A stretch of DNA of 43,560 nt from an uncultured Spirochaetaceae bacterium (GCA_902785455.1 CACZYY010000018.1:1-43560), one strand, 5' to 3'. Counted from the first letter of the stretch, positions 24,632 through 33,643 are shown. Made by a program: numbers and translations. Notes: generated from the sequence alone by a model not told the origin.

Positions 24632-26587
24632 TTATTCAACCTTGAGTTCTCTTTTTTCAATCCGGAGCGTGTTCTTTTTATCAGTTTTATAAAAAGCCGT
24701 GACTTCAATTGTTGCGCTTGTTTTTGAAGGAGCCGCATAGTCAATAGTAATCTTCTTTGGCGGATAATCCGGAATTACAAAAGAATACGAATCCTTTCCA
24801 TTTGAATCAGTCACAATCGTATAATTGTAAATTGAATCGTAAATCGGGTGAGCATTTTCACTGCCTTTCAGTACAATTGAATATCTTAGTGCCTCTTCAT
24901 CGGACAAAATTCTGATGTGGTGCGTGGTCATTCCCAAAAAATCGTCTTTTGAAAGCTTTGCCGAGAGCGTAAATCTTTCATCACGTTCAATCTTAGTTTC
25001 AATTCTTTGTGCTGCCCTGAGTTCCGGCTTATAAATAAAGTGTGAGATTGCAAAAATAATCGCAAAAATGAACGCGAGGATTGCAATCGTTGAAAAAATG
25101 GCGTTGTAAATCATTCTCTTCAGCGTGTAGCCTTTGATACCTGCATGTACGTTTAAAAAAACTAACATCCGGAGCCATGTAATTTGAAAAGGAAAAATTG
25201 CGAGCGATAGAATGATATTTCCGCTTGCTGTCGTGAAAACTGTTTTTGTAAGTTCTGCTTCTTCCGCACTCTTGATTATGATAAATCCATACGGAACAAA
25301 TGGTATCATCATCAGAATAAAAAATATGCTCAGTGACGGAAGCGTTTTTGCGCTCCTTGAGAGATAAATCAAAATGTATTCTGCCGCAAAAATTACGAAC
25401 AGTGTCAAATCTCGTGTTGAAAAAAGGAAAATATTGAAAATCGCAACTACAAGAAGAATGTAGCCGTACATGAAAGCCGTTAATGAAAGCTTCAAAATTC
25501 CCTGAACCGTAAAAAGAACTGAGATGAAAAACATGGAAAAAACGATTTTAATTCCGTATTGAAAAATTGGATTCAGCTGAAAAATAGAAGAAAGAAATCC
25601 TACCACATGCTGGCCAAGAAGAAGAGAAATAAAAGAAAGCCCGATTGTGAACGGAATCATGTAACTTGACTTGATGAACTCGTATTTGTGTCGTTCACCG
25701 TATTCGCCCAAAAATGAGAAAATACATAAAAGAAGAATCGTCAAGATTCCTACAGAAAGACAGCTGATGATGATAGTTCGCTCATTGATAAAAAGAGGTT
25801 TGAAAAGAGTTCCGCGGTTTATAAAAATATAGTGTTTGTCCCATTCTTCGCTCCCGCTGGATTCGTATTTTTCTGCAAATTTTTTGAGGCAAAGCAAATC
25901 CTCTGAATGTTTGAAATTCAGCTCGATTGCGGGAATATTGTTCTCAAAGAAATATGAAAGCCGTTTTTGCCCCTGAACGATTCCAAGCCTGTAAATTGCC
26001 GAAAGCCTGTTCTCAAACGTAAAATTGATTTTTGAATCAAAAAAGTTTTCCGTGATTTTACGTGTGAGCCACAGCGGTGAAGTGTTTTTTTTGCTGCCTG
26101 TATAGATTGCCGTGTTTTCTTCTGGATTTAAATTGATGATTATTGAAGTACATGAATCTGTGTCATCGATTGAACTGGCAAAAACTTCAGTTCCTTTGAT
26201 TGAATTTGAAATGTCGAATTCAGAGTTGTCCAGAGCTGAAAAAAGAACGGTGACTGTACAACTGAGGCTTTGTGTTTTGAGATACGAAAGAAAATCTAAA
26301 ATTGCTTTTTCGTTGCTAGAAAAATCTTCCTGCATAAAACAGAAAATTACTTCATCGCTGGAATTTCCATCAAAATTCAATAGAAGATTATATGCAAAAT
26401 TATCCTGGCCGGTTGGAGAAAGAGCTTGCTGAATTGGTGAAAAACCATTTTCGGAAAGATTTGATTCCACTGCCTGCGAAAGTTTATTTCCAAAAAGTTC
26501 TTTTATATTAAGATTTTTTTGCGAGAAAATTGAAAAATGTGCCGAAAATAATAGGAAAGCTAAAACTATAATTTTTCGAAAATGCAT
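24632..26587 (-). CDS. Polytopic membrane protein with extracytoplasmic M28/Gaa1-like domain
   Basis: 651 aa, family not firmly recognised. A signal sequence (MHFRKIIVLAFLLF...SIFSQK) leads to a soluble domain (about 30-270) whose order of segments (NFDGNSSDEVIFCF, TVTVLFSALDNSEF, NNIPAIELNF) recalls a degenerate M28 peptidase fold without obvious zinc ligands. About eight membrane spans follow (285-560) and a C-terminal ~120-residue beta-rich domain. That layout resembles Gaa1-type proteins, offered only as a lead. The ATG at 26587 is preferred over an upstream TTG because it starts the signal peptide directly. Its stop codon is immediately followed by the GTG of dinB, so the two are co-transcribed and probably translationally coupled. 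Divergent from the gene at 26726. Confidence 0.7.
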   Translation of the reverse strand: MHFRKIIVLAFLLFSAHFSIFSQKNLNIKELFGNKLSQAVESNLSENGFSPIQQALSPTGQDNFAYNLLLNFDGNSSDEVIFCFMQEDFSSNEKAILDFLSYLKTQSLSCTVTVLFSALDNSEFDISNSIKGTEVFASSIDDTDSCTSIIINLNPEENTAIYTGSKKNTSPLWLTRKITENFFDSKINFTFENRLSAIYRLGIVQGQKRLSYFFENNIPAIELNFKHSEDLLCLKKFAEKYESSGSEEWDKHYIFINRGTLFKPLFINERTIIISCLSVGILTILLLCIFSFLGEYGERHKYEFIKSSYMIPFTIGLSFISLLLGQHVVGFLSSIFQLNPIFQYGIKIVFSMFFISVLFTVQGILKLSLTAFMYGYILLVVAIFNIFLFSTRDLTLFVIFAAEYILIYLSRSAKTLPSLSIFFILMMIPFVPYGFIIIKSAEEAELTKTVFTTASGNIILSLAIFPFQITWLRMLVFLNVHAGIKGYTLKRMIYNAIFSTIAILAFIFAIIFAISHFIYKPELRAAQRIETKIERDERFTLSAKLSKDDFLGMTTHHIRILSDEEALRYSIVLKGSENAHPIYDSIYNYTIVTDSNGKDSYSFVIPDYPPKKITIDYAAPSKTSATIEVTAFYKTDKKNTLRIEKRELKVE

Positions 26588-26669
26588 TTGAATAAGAATA
26601 TAAGGAAAAACTGATTTATTCAATCGAGATTAAATCAGCGGCAACTTTGACAGTTCTCTTATTTGTCAG

Positions 26670-26698
26670 TTTACAATTCAAGTGCCTTAGTGTACAAT
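26670..26698 (+). promoter_or_regulatory. Sigma-70 promoter for the 26.7-28.5 kb pair
   Basis: TTTACA, 17 nt, TACAAT, with about 20 nt of leader that contains AGGGAG (26715-26720) 5 nt before the ATG at 26726. Confidence 0.65.
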
Positions 26699-26725
26699 TA
26701 TAGTATTGGGTTTTAGGGAGATTCT

Positions 26726-27892
26726 ATGCCAGCAGAAAAAAAATTCATTTTGAACTTGCCTTTAAAAGTTATTCTGACTGAGGAGGGTACGTCACATTTT
26801 ATCAGCAACAAAAAAAAGTTGTTGCGTATCCGTCTGGCTGATAATCTCGAAGAATATGGCATTTCGCTCAATCCTTTCTCCCCACAGTCTATCCAGAACA
26901 TGATTATGGTAGACTACATTTCCAAAATCGAAATTTCTATGTCGGAGTTCGTTTCTGTCCGTCAGGAAGTCATGGATTTGGCAAAAGTCGTAGTCTATTC
27001 AATCCTTTACAAACAGTTTGATCGTCAGGTTTTCGCCGATGTCATCAAGTGTGACTGTGTTCGCAAGCACAACCGCACCAATCCAAGCGAACTTATCGAC
27101 GAGCGCACTAAAATCGAAGACAAGCAGCTTCGGGCCATGATTTCCAAAAAGGAAGTTATCATCCGCCAGGCCAAAAAAGAAATCCTTGACCCGGTATGGA
27201 AGTCAATCATGGAGAACAAGGAATATTCTCTTGAAGAGCGCAATATTTATCTTCTCATGACCGAAAAGTTCCTCAACCGCCTGTCTCTCATGAACTGGTA
27301 TATCATCCTTAAATTCTTCAAGGATAAAGAAGGATTTTCTCAGATTAATATCGCAATCCGTCATCTTCTTCAAATTTACATGGAAAAATCTCGTGTTGCA
27401 GAGTATATTTCCATTCTTCTCATGGAACTTGCCCTCAATGCCGAGAACAACAACCTCAAAAAAGAGGCAAAAGTCCTTTATAACGGTGTCGAGGATCTTG
27501 ACGCATTGCTTTTTGACCCCGAAGTCCGTACCAAAATTATTGGTGAGCTCAAACGCAAGCACGAACTGGTGTCTCTTTCATGGAAGCTTGGCGGCGGTTC
27601 AACTGCAATCGGTAAGCAGGGCCGTCTTCAAATCATGGTTCTCAACAAAAGTGACGAGAATCAGGAAGCAAAGGCCAACATCGAGGACAAAATGGCCGCT
27701 GATACAAACAAGCGTTCCCTCATCGATTTCTACCGCGAAATTCCGGACGGGCAGGGCAGCACAGATTTAGGCTTGTATTATCTTTCTTATCTCGATGATG
27801 CATGTAAAAAGCTCAACGTCAAATTTGAGTCTATCGTCAATCAGTTTGCTAATCAGGATTTGACAGTCATCAATTTGATTTTCAATTTCTAA
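26726..27892 (+). CDS. Conserved spirochaetal-type protein of unknown function
   Basis: 388 aa, soluble, no signal peptide or membrane span. I do not recognise a domain. The sequence is mostly helical with charged segments (KTKIEDKQLRAMISKKEV-like central region about residues 120-180) and ends in a strand-like TVINLIFNF. No Cys/His clusters and no nucleotide-binding motif are seen. It has a good promoter and ribosome binding site, and its stop codon overlaps into the next gene (TAAATG), so it forms a two-gene operon with a lipoprotein. The name reflects that such orphan cytoplasmic proteins are common in Treponema; lineage restriction is inferred, not tested. Confidence 0.75.
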   Translation: MPAEKKFILNLPLKVILTEEGTSHFISNKKKLLRIRLADNLEEYGISLNPFSPQSIQNMIMVDYISKIEISMSEFVSVRQEVMDLAKVVVYSILYKQFDRQVFADVIKCDCVRKHNRTNPSELIDERTKIEDKQLRAMISKKEVIIRQAKKEILDPVWKSIMENKEYSLEERNIYLLMTEKFLNRLSLMNWYIILKFFKDKEGFSQINIAIRHLLQIYMEKSRVAEYISILLMELALNAENNNLKKEAKVLYNGVEDLDALLFDPEVRTKIIGELKRKHELVSLSWKLGGGSTAIGKQGRLQIMVLNKSDENQEAKANIEDKMAADTNKRSLIDFYREIPDGQGSTDLGLYYLSYLDDACKKLNVKFESIVNQFANQDLTVINLIFNF

Positions 27893-28540
27893 ATGCGAAT
27901 CAAAATTTTTTGTTTGTTTCTCATTTTTTCTATTTTCTCGTTTTTTTCATGCTCTGACAGTGAAGCTGATGTCGTTTCTGTATCGGCTACGGCAATTTTT
28001 GATTACTCTGAAAAGGAAGTCGTTCCTGCTCAGCGTCTTGCGGTTTTTTTTCAGCTTGCAAATCAGGCTCAGCGCACCGAGAGTTTTACGGTTACAAATG
28101 ATAACTCCGGCTATGCATGGATTGTCTCAAATCCTGGAATTTTCACCGGAATGAACAAAAGCTATACTTATTCAGTAAATTTAAATCCACCGGAAGGCAA
28201 AGAAATTCCAACCGGCATTTATACGGTCGAATATTACGATGCCGCCGAAAGCAAAGACGAAGCAAAATTTACCGTCTATTATAACAAAGAGCTTTTAAAG
28301 TCAACCACCGAGAATTTCAAGGATTTTTTGCCAAATCCAAACGAAAATATTGCAATTTATGATGAATCTGGTGAATTACTTTTTATGGGGCGAGCAAAAG
28401 CTTCTTGGAAGTCAAACGCTGACATTCTCAGGGATTTTAAGCTTGCCGAATCCAAAAGAATCTGTTATGTTACGCCCGGAAACACAGTTATTTGTTTTAT
28501 GCCAGAAGAAAAGTTAAAGGAAATTAGTAATGAGGAATGA
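27893..28540 (+). CDS. Lipoprotein of unknown function
   Basis: 215 aa with a lipoprotein signal peptide (IFSFFSCSDS lipobox, Cys at about residue 20). The mature part has an Ig-like or transglutaminase-accessory-like beta pattern (SVSATAIFDYSEKEVVPAQR, TGIYTVEYYDAAESKDEAKF) and a C-terminal mixed domain. No catalytic residues stand out. The ATG follows the previous stop codon with no gap (TAAATG), so the two proteins are expressed together. Their joint role is unknown. A strong hairpin follows. Confidence 0.78.
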   Translation: MRIKIFCLFLIFSIFSFFSCSDSEADVVSVSATAIFDYSEKEVVPAQRLAVFFQLANQAQRTESFTVTNDNSGYAWIVSNPGIFTGMNKSYTYSVNLNPPEGKEIPTGIYTVEYYDAAESKDEAKFTVYYNKELLKSTTENFKDFLPNPNENIAIYDESGELLFMGRAKASWKSNADILRDFKLAESKRICYVTPGNTVICFMPEEKLKEISNEE

Positions 28541-28559
28541 AACACTTAAAAATACAGAA

Positions 28560-28648
28560 GGGGAAGCGGTTCGAGCATAGCTCTCACCAAGACTCGCCTA
28601 AAAAGTCGTCTCACGACTTTTTAGGCGTTGGCGTCGGCTCCCTATCCC
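28560..28648. repeat. Nested palindrome with a perfect 15-bp stem
   Basis: CGCCTAAAAAGTCGT (28595-28609) pairs perfectly with ACGACTTTTTAGGCG (28613-28627) around a CTC loop. A small hairpin GAGC-ATA-GCTC (28573-28583) and outer GGGG/CCCC ends flank it. It lies between the lipoprotein and trmB, all on the plus strand. The GT-CTC-AC loop closure is shared with a hairpin inside dispersed repeat copy C. Confidence 0.8.
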
Positions 28649-28674
28649 CATCGCTCCAAAAATAAGGTATTAAA

Positions 28675-29378
28675 ATGAATAACGATAATAAAAATAATGA
28701 GATAACTCGGAAATCAGACGGAATTCACCGTGAAATTCACACTTTTGTGCTCCGGCAGGGGCATTTTACCGCAAGCGAGCGCAAGGCTTATGAGGAAATG
28801 CATGAAGAATTCTGCGTTCCTTATACCGAAAATATTCTTGATTTTGAAAAAATCTTCGGAAACTCAAATCCTGTAGTCGTTGAGATTGGCTTCGGTATGG
28901 GAAAGGCCACGGCTATCATAGCCGCAAACAATCCAGAAATCAATTACATCGGAATTGAAGTTCACAAACCTGGTGTTGGCAAATTGCTGGGCGAAATCCG
29001 TGACCGTGGCTTAAAAAATCTCCGCATAATTGAGCATGATGCGATGGAAGTCCTCAAAAATCAGCTTGCAGACGGCTCAGTTTCAGCATTTCATATCTTT
29101 TTCATAATAAAAAACGTCACTTCAAGCGCCGGCTTGTTCAGCGCCCGCGAACAGATTTGATGGTCCAAAAACTTGTGAAAGGCGGATATTTGTACTTTGT
29201 AACCGACTGGCTTCCGTACGCTGAATTCGGCATGGAGCAGCTTTGCGCAACACCGGGGCTTAAAAACCGCTACGAAGGCTATGCTCCGCATCAAGAGTGG
29301 CGGCCAGAGACAAGATTCGAGCAAAAAGGCATTGACGCCAACCGCGTAATCAACGAAATGATGTTTGAAAGAATTTGA
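28675..29378 (+). pseudogene. trmB: tRNA (guanine-N7-)-methyltransferase, frameshifted at the PDPWP motif
   Basis: TrmB puts m7G at position 46 of tRNA using S-adenosylmethionine. Two frames are needed here. The first (28675-29160) has the SAM-binding start [32 protein letters not shown] and reaches AFHIFF, where family members continue PDPWPKKRH. Instead the next bases are ATAAT followed by codons for [19 protein letters not shown] in another frame, which carries on through [12 protein letters not shown] to 29378. The gap corresponds to about 10 missing nucleotides that encoded PDPWP. Everything else looks well conserved, so this is either a very recent inactivation or an assembly/read error. 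AAGG lies 7 nt before the ATG. Confidence 0.88.
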
Positions 29379-29435
29379 CGCAGATGAACGCAGATGGCAA
29401 AACAAAATCTGTGTGCATCTGCGTATATCTGCGTC
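29377..29435 (+). repeat. Inverted repeat of ACGCAGAT units
   Basis: GACGCAGATGAACGCAGATG on the left and CATCTGCGTATATCTGCGTC on the right form a long near-perfect stem around about 20 nt, starting at the trmB stop codon. The left arm itself contains two ACGCAGAT units, mirrored on the right. It separates trmB from ligA. Confidence 0.8.
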
Positions 29436-29455
29436 TAATAAAATAGGATTTTATA

Positions 29456-31387
29456 ATGTCAGATTTATTCGATATGGCACGCATTGATGAGCTTGCTTCT
29501 TTGATTAAAAAATATCAGGACTCTTATTATAATGGCGAAGGAGAAATTTCCGATGCCGAATTTGACAAACTTTGGGACGAATTAAAATCTCTTGATCCTC
29601 AGAATCCTGTCTTACAGCGTGTCGGTGCGGATTCTGGCAATTTTGCAAAAATCCGCCATATCATGCCCATGGGAAGCCAGGAAAAGGCCGCCAACCCGGA
29701 GCAATTTTTGGCCTGGGCAAAAACTCACGCTTACGACGAATATCTTGTTGAGTACAAGCTTGATGGCGCTTCTTTGGAGCTTCAGTATTCAAAAGGCGAG
29801 CTTGTGCGGGCTGTCACTCGCGGAGACGGAACAATCGGCGATGACATCACGGCCAATGCGCGAAAAATGCAGGGCGTCAAAATCGCTCTTTTTGATTCCG
29901 AAAACAATAAAATTGATTTTACGGGGGCAGTTCGTGGTGAAGTCATCATGACCCACACCGTTCACAAAAAATTTTATTCCGACAAAGCCAACTGCCGAAA
30001 CGCAGCCAACGGCCTCATGAAGCGAAAAGACGGAAGCGGAAGTGAAAATCTTTGCCTCATGACTTACGATGCCCTTGCAACCAGTGGCGAAAGCCCTTTC
30101 AAGGACGAAGAAGAAAAAATCAACTGGCTCAAAAAATGCGGGTTCAACACATCTCCGTTAAAAATCTGTAAAAGTGCGGATGAAGTGATTGAATACCGTG
30201 CCGAAGTCATGGAAATCCGAAAATCTCTGGATTATGACATCGACGGCCTTGTAATAAAAGAAAGGCGGATTGACTTGGCGGATGCAAGCCGGGCCAGGCC
30301 AGACCGACAGATTGCATTCAAATTCTCGCTCGAAGAGGCTGTTTCTACTTTGCGTGAGGTTGAATGGAGTGAATCTGGAGCCACTTATACTCCGGTAGCA
30401 ATTTTTGACGAAGTTCAGCTCAACGGAACCACAGTTCAGAGGGCATCTCTTGCAAATCCAGACACAATGCGCTCTCTCGGAGTCAAAATCGGAAGCCGGG
30501 TCGTCGTTGTAAAGCGCGGCGAGATAATCCCGAAGATTGAAAGCGTTCTGAATGAAGAGCCTGGTCAGGTAACAAGCGCGATTGTTTTTCCCAAAAAATG
30601 TGAGACTTGCGGCTCGGAACTTTGTGATGAGGGAAGCCGTCTTTATTGTCCGAACAAATCCTGCTCAAAACGTGTTCTTCATCAGCTGCAAAAATGGATT
30701 AGTGTTGTTGACATCCGTGATTTTGGTGACACTTTGCTTCGGGAGCTTTTCAAAAACAAAGAAGTCACTTCAATTTCTGATATTTACAAACTCACTGGTG
30801 AAAAGCTTGTTCCATATTTCTTGAACGAAGAGTCAATTGAAAGCCAGAAAGATTCTCTGGGCGCAAAAAAAGTTTATGAGAGCATCCAGAATCACCGAAG
30901 AATGAGTCTTTCGGTCTTTATCGGCGGCTTCGACATCGAAGGAATAGGCGAAACTATGGTTCAAAAGCTGATTGACGCAGGATTCAATTCGCTCGAAAAA
31001 CTTCTTTCTGCAAACGAAGAGCAGATTGCGGGCGTTTATGGCTTTGCCGAAATCACCGCGAAGATTTTTGTTGAAGGCTTGGCTGAAAATAAAGAAGAAA
31101 TGTTTTCTCTCACCCAGAGCGGAACAATCCAACTTGAAGAAATTGGTGGCGGAGCTTTGGCAGGAAAGTCTTTCTGCTTTACGGGAGAGCTTAAAACAAT
31201 GAAGAGATCTGATGCTGAAGCCCTGGTCAAAAAGGCTGGCGGAAGCTGCAAGTCAAGCGTTACAAAAGATTTGAGCTACCTTGTCACGAACGACACTTCT
31301 TCTGGCTCCTCAAAGAACCAGAAAGCCGCCAAATTCGGAATTCCAATCATAAACGAAGAGGAATTCCGTAAAATGATGAACGGTTAA
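29456..31387 (+). CDS. ligA: NAD-dependent DNA ligase
   Basis: 643 aa. Seals nicks in replication and repair using NAD+. Domains in order: Ia (YYNGEGEISDAEFD, HIMPMGS), adenylation domain with nucleotide-accepting Lys in EYKLDGAS (about residue 100), RGDG and DIDGLVIK; OB fold (TYTPVAIF, VVVKRGEIIPKI); Cys4 zinc finger (CETCGSELC...CPNKSCSK, about 382-405); helix-hairpin-helix region (DIEGIGETMVQKL); and a C-terminal BRCT domain (GKSFCFTGELKTMKR). Slightly shorter than the usual ~670 aa but no domain is missing. AGGA precedes the ATG. The stop codon overlaps the stop of the convergent phosphatase gene by 4 bp. Confidence 0.96.
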   Translation: MSDLFDMARIDELASLIKKYQDSYYNGEGEISDAEFDKLWDELKSLDPQNPVLQRVGADSGNFAKIRHIMPMGSQEKAANPEQFLAWAKTHAYDEYLVEYKLDGASLELQYSKGELVRAVTRGDGTIGDDITANARKMQGVKIALFDSENNKIDFTGAVRGEVIMTHTVHKKFYSDKANCRNAANGLMKRKDGSGSENLCLMTYDALATSGESPFKDEEEKINWLKKCGFNTSPLKICKSADEVIEYRAEVMEIRKSLDYDIDGLVIKERRIDLADASRARPDRQIAFKFSLEEAVSTLREVEWSESGATYTPVAIFDEVQLNGTTVQRASLANPDTMRSLGVKIGSRVVVVKRGEIIPKIESVLNEEPGQVTSAIVFPKKCETCGSELCDEGSRLYCPNKSCSKRVLHQLQKWISVVDIRDFGDTLLRELFKNKEVTSISDIYKLTGEKLVPYFLNEESIESQKDSLGAKKVYESIQNHRRMSLSVFIGGFDIEGIGETMVQKLIDAGFNSLEKLLSANEEQIAGVYGFAEITAKIFVEGLAENKEEMFSLTQSGTIQLEEIGGGALAGKSFCFTGELKTMKRSDAEALVKKAGGSCKSSVTKDLSYLVTNDTSSGSSKNQKAAKFGIPIINEEEFRKMMNG

Positions 31388-32205
31388 AGAACGTGTTTTT
31401 TCAAGAAATCGCCTACGCCGTCGTGATTGTTGTCCAAATCTGTCACAAAGCGGGCGATTTTTTTGATTTCGGGTAAGCCGTTGCACATTGCGACACCGTA
31501 GCCGACCATGCGTATAAGGCTCTCGTCGTTCATGCTGTCACCAAAGCCCATCGCTTTTTCGATACCAAATCCGAGATTATTTGAAAGCCATTCGACAGCC
31601 TCGCCCTTGCCACAATTTGGTGGAAGAACTTCAAGAAAGTAGGGCTTGCTTGTAAAAATTACGGCTTTGTCTCCGAATTCTGCCCTGAGAATCTTTTGGA
31701 GTTTCTGCAATTCCTCTGGTTCTCCAGGGACAAGCATTTTTGTGAATCCCTGCCTTAAAAAATCCGTATAATTTTCAACAGACTTGCCTTTGAGACCACA
31801 CAAATCAACATCGAGCTTTGTCCACTTAGTAGCCTGCTCATAATAAATTGTGTCGGGTGTGTAGACTTCAGTTTTGAGACCGTAGCTTTCGGCAATTTCA
31901 TTTGTCCGCAAAAGAATTTCCGGCTTTACCTTCTGACAAAAAATTTGCTGGCGTTTGTGCATGTCGAAAATCGAGCAGCCATTGATTGCGATGAGAAATT
32001 TTCCAGCTTCTTTGCCTGCAATTTCAAGCCTTTTTACAAACGGAAGAATCGCATCTTCTGCACGTCCTGAACAGAGAACGACATAGATTCCCTTTTCGGC
32101 ACATTCGCGTAAAGCCGCCACGTTTCCGTCAGAAATCTGGCGGTCATCATTCAAAAGCGTGTCGTCCAAATCAAGGGCGACGAGTTTCACGTCAAGTTTT
32201 TCCAT
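31384..32205 (-). CDS. Cof-type HAD-superfamily phosphatase
   Basis: 273 aa. HAD phosphatase of the Cof/type IIB class, which dephosphorylates sugar phosphates, FMN or similar small metabolites. Motif I LDLDDTLLNDD gives the nucleophile Asp, motif II CSGRA, motif III Lys in SKPYFLEV region, motif IV GFGDSMNDESL. The IIB cap lies between motifs II and III (about residues 85-185). GAGG lies upstream of the ATG. It lies 13 bp after the symporter gene on the same strand, so it may be its co-transcribed neighbour reading away from ligA... its 3' end overlaps the ligA stop. Substrate unknown. Confidence 0.9.
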   Translation of the reverse strand: MEKLDVKLVALDLDDTLLNDDRQISDGNVAALRECAEKGIYVVLCSGRAEDAILPFVKRLEIAGKEAGKFLIAINGCSIFDMHKRQQIFCQKVKPEILLRTNEIAESYGLKTEVYTPDTIYYEQATKWTKLDVDLCGLKGKSVENYTDFLRQGFTKMLVPGEPEELQKLQKILRAEFGDKAVIFTSKPYFLEVLPPNCGKGEAVEWLSNNLGFGIEKAMGFGDSMNDESLIRMVGYGVAMCNGLPEIKKIARFVTDLDNNHDGVGDFLKKHVL

Positions 32206-32218
32206 AAAACCTCAATTT

Positions 32219-33592
32219 CTATTTGAGAATGAATTTCTGCAAGTAACCGACAGCCCAAATTACAATTGCAATCATTGGAAGAATGCAGCTTACATAGAAT
32301 TTGAGGGTACGCGGGAATTTTATGCCGCTTCCTGTGTTTGCTTCTTGAATGAAGTTGTCAAATCCCCAGCCATAACGTGAAGTACAGAATACGAGATAAA
32401 CAAGCGATCCGAGTGGAAGAAGATTGTTTGATACGATGAAGTCCTCAATATCCTGAATATTTCCGATTTTTGGAATTACGATGTTGCTCCAAACGTTGAA
32501 ACCGAGTGTACAAGGAATTGAAAGTACGAGCACAAGCACGATGTTTACGATTACAGCTTTTTTTCGGCTCCATCCGTTCCTGTCCATTGCAAAGGCGATG
32601 ATATTTTCAAAAACTGCGATGACAGTTGAGAGAGCGGCAAACGACATGAATACGAAGAACAGTGTGCCCCAGAGACGACCGAGTAACATTGAATTGAAAA
32701 TATTAGGTAATGTGACGAAAATAAGCCCCGGCCCCTGACCTGGATTTACACCGAAAGCAAAGCAAGCCGGAAAAATTATAAATCCTGCCATGAGAGCAAC
32801 GAATGTGTCGAGAGTTATAATGTGCAAGGCCTCGCCGGTGAGAGCTTTTTCTTTGCCGATGTAGCTTCCGAAGATTGCGAGAGCACCGATTCCGAGCGAA
32901 AGTGTAAAGAATGCCTGACCCATTGCCGCAAAAATCACTTCTCCCCAGCCGTTTTGAGCCATTTTAGAAAAATCTGGTTTGAGGTAGAATGCGAGCCCCT
33001 TTCCTGCACCTGAAAGAGTGACTGCACGTACGACAAGAATAAGCATGAGAAAGAGAAGACTTGTCATGATTATGGTTGAAGCCTTTTCGACACCGTTTTT
33101 AAGGCCACCCATACAGATTAGGAATCCGATTATGATTACAGCGGTCATCCAGCAGAGCTGCTCAACTGGATTTGCAAGCATTGTTCCGAATACACCGCCA
33201 ATTTGCTCTGCGTTGAGACCAGAGAATGTTCCGCGTGCACTTTTAAAAATATAAGCAAACATCCACCCGGCGACAGTTGTGTAGAACATCATAAGAAGAT
33301 AATTGCCTGCTGCCGCAAAATATCCGAAAACATGCCACTTGCTGCCTTTTGGCTCAAGCTCGTGAAATGAGCGTACTGCACTTTTGCCGCTAGCCCTTCC
33401 AACGGCAAATTCCATAACCATGATTGGCGCGCCCAAGAGCACCAAAAAGAGCAGGTAAAATAGAACGAAAGCCGCCCCACCATATTGGCCGGTGATAAAG
33501 GGGAAGCGCCAGACATTTCCAAGTCCGATTGCACACCCCGCTGAAGTCATGATAAATCCAATTCGTGATTTAAAGTTTTCTCGATTTTCCAT
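32219..33592 (-). CDS. Sodium-dependent amino acid transporter, NSS (SNF) family
   Basis: 457 aa inner-membrane sodium symporter of the LeuT/MhsT/TnaT family, taking up amino acids. The N-terminal signature SAGCAIGLGNVWRFPFITGQYGGAAF (unwound TM1 with sodium and substrate sites) is intact, and about 11-12 hydrophobic spans follow. Family motifs LGAPIMVMEFAVGR and the TM6 region FFTLSLGIGALAIFGSY are present. Length is typical of prokaryotic members. No Shine-Dalgarno sequence; an extended -10 box (TGATATAAT) lies 8 nt before the ATG, which suggests a leaderless transcript. The Cof-type phosphatase follows after 13 bp. Substrate cannot be assigned. Confidence 0.93.
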   Translation of the reverse strand: MENRENFKSRIGFIMTSAGCAIGLGNVWRFPFITGQYGGAAFVLFYLLFLVLLGAPIMVMEFAVGRASGKSAVRSFHELEPKGSKWHVFGYFAAAGNYLLMMFYTTVAGWMFAYIFKSARGTFSGLNAEQIGGVFGTMLANPVEQLCWMTAVIIIGFLICMGGLKNGVEKASTIIMTSLLFLMLILVVRAVTLSGAGKGLAFYLKPDFSKMAQNGWGEVIFAAMGQAFFTLSLGIGALAIFGSYIGKEKALTGEALHIITLDTFVALMAGFIIFPACFAFGVNPGQGPGLIFVTLPNIFNSMLLGRLWGTLFFVFMSFAALSTVIAVFENIIAFAMDRNGWSRKKAVIVNIVLVLVLSIPCTLGFNVWSNIVIPKIGNIQDIEDFIVSNNLLPLGSLVYLVFCTSRYGWGFDNFIQEANTGSGIKFPRTLKFYVSCILPMIAIVIWAVGYLQKFILK

Positions 33593-33600
33593 AGAGAAAA

Positions 33601-33606
33601 ATTATA
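33601..33606 (-). promoter_or_regulatory. Extended -10 box of the symporter gene
   Basis: On the minus strand TGA-TATAAT, then 8 nt, then ATG. The TGN extension compensates for a poor -35. No ribosome binding site lies in the gap. Confidence 0.5.
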
Positions 33607-33643
33607 TCATATTAGAGAATTTTAATCATCACTTAAAAAGTAT

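Noticed and set aside
29157..29378. 73-codon frame as a separate small gene
   Set aside because: It is the 3' part of trmB, continuous upstream with KKRHFKRRL in the same frame.
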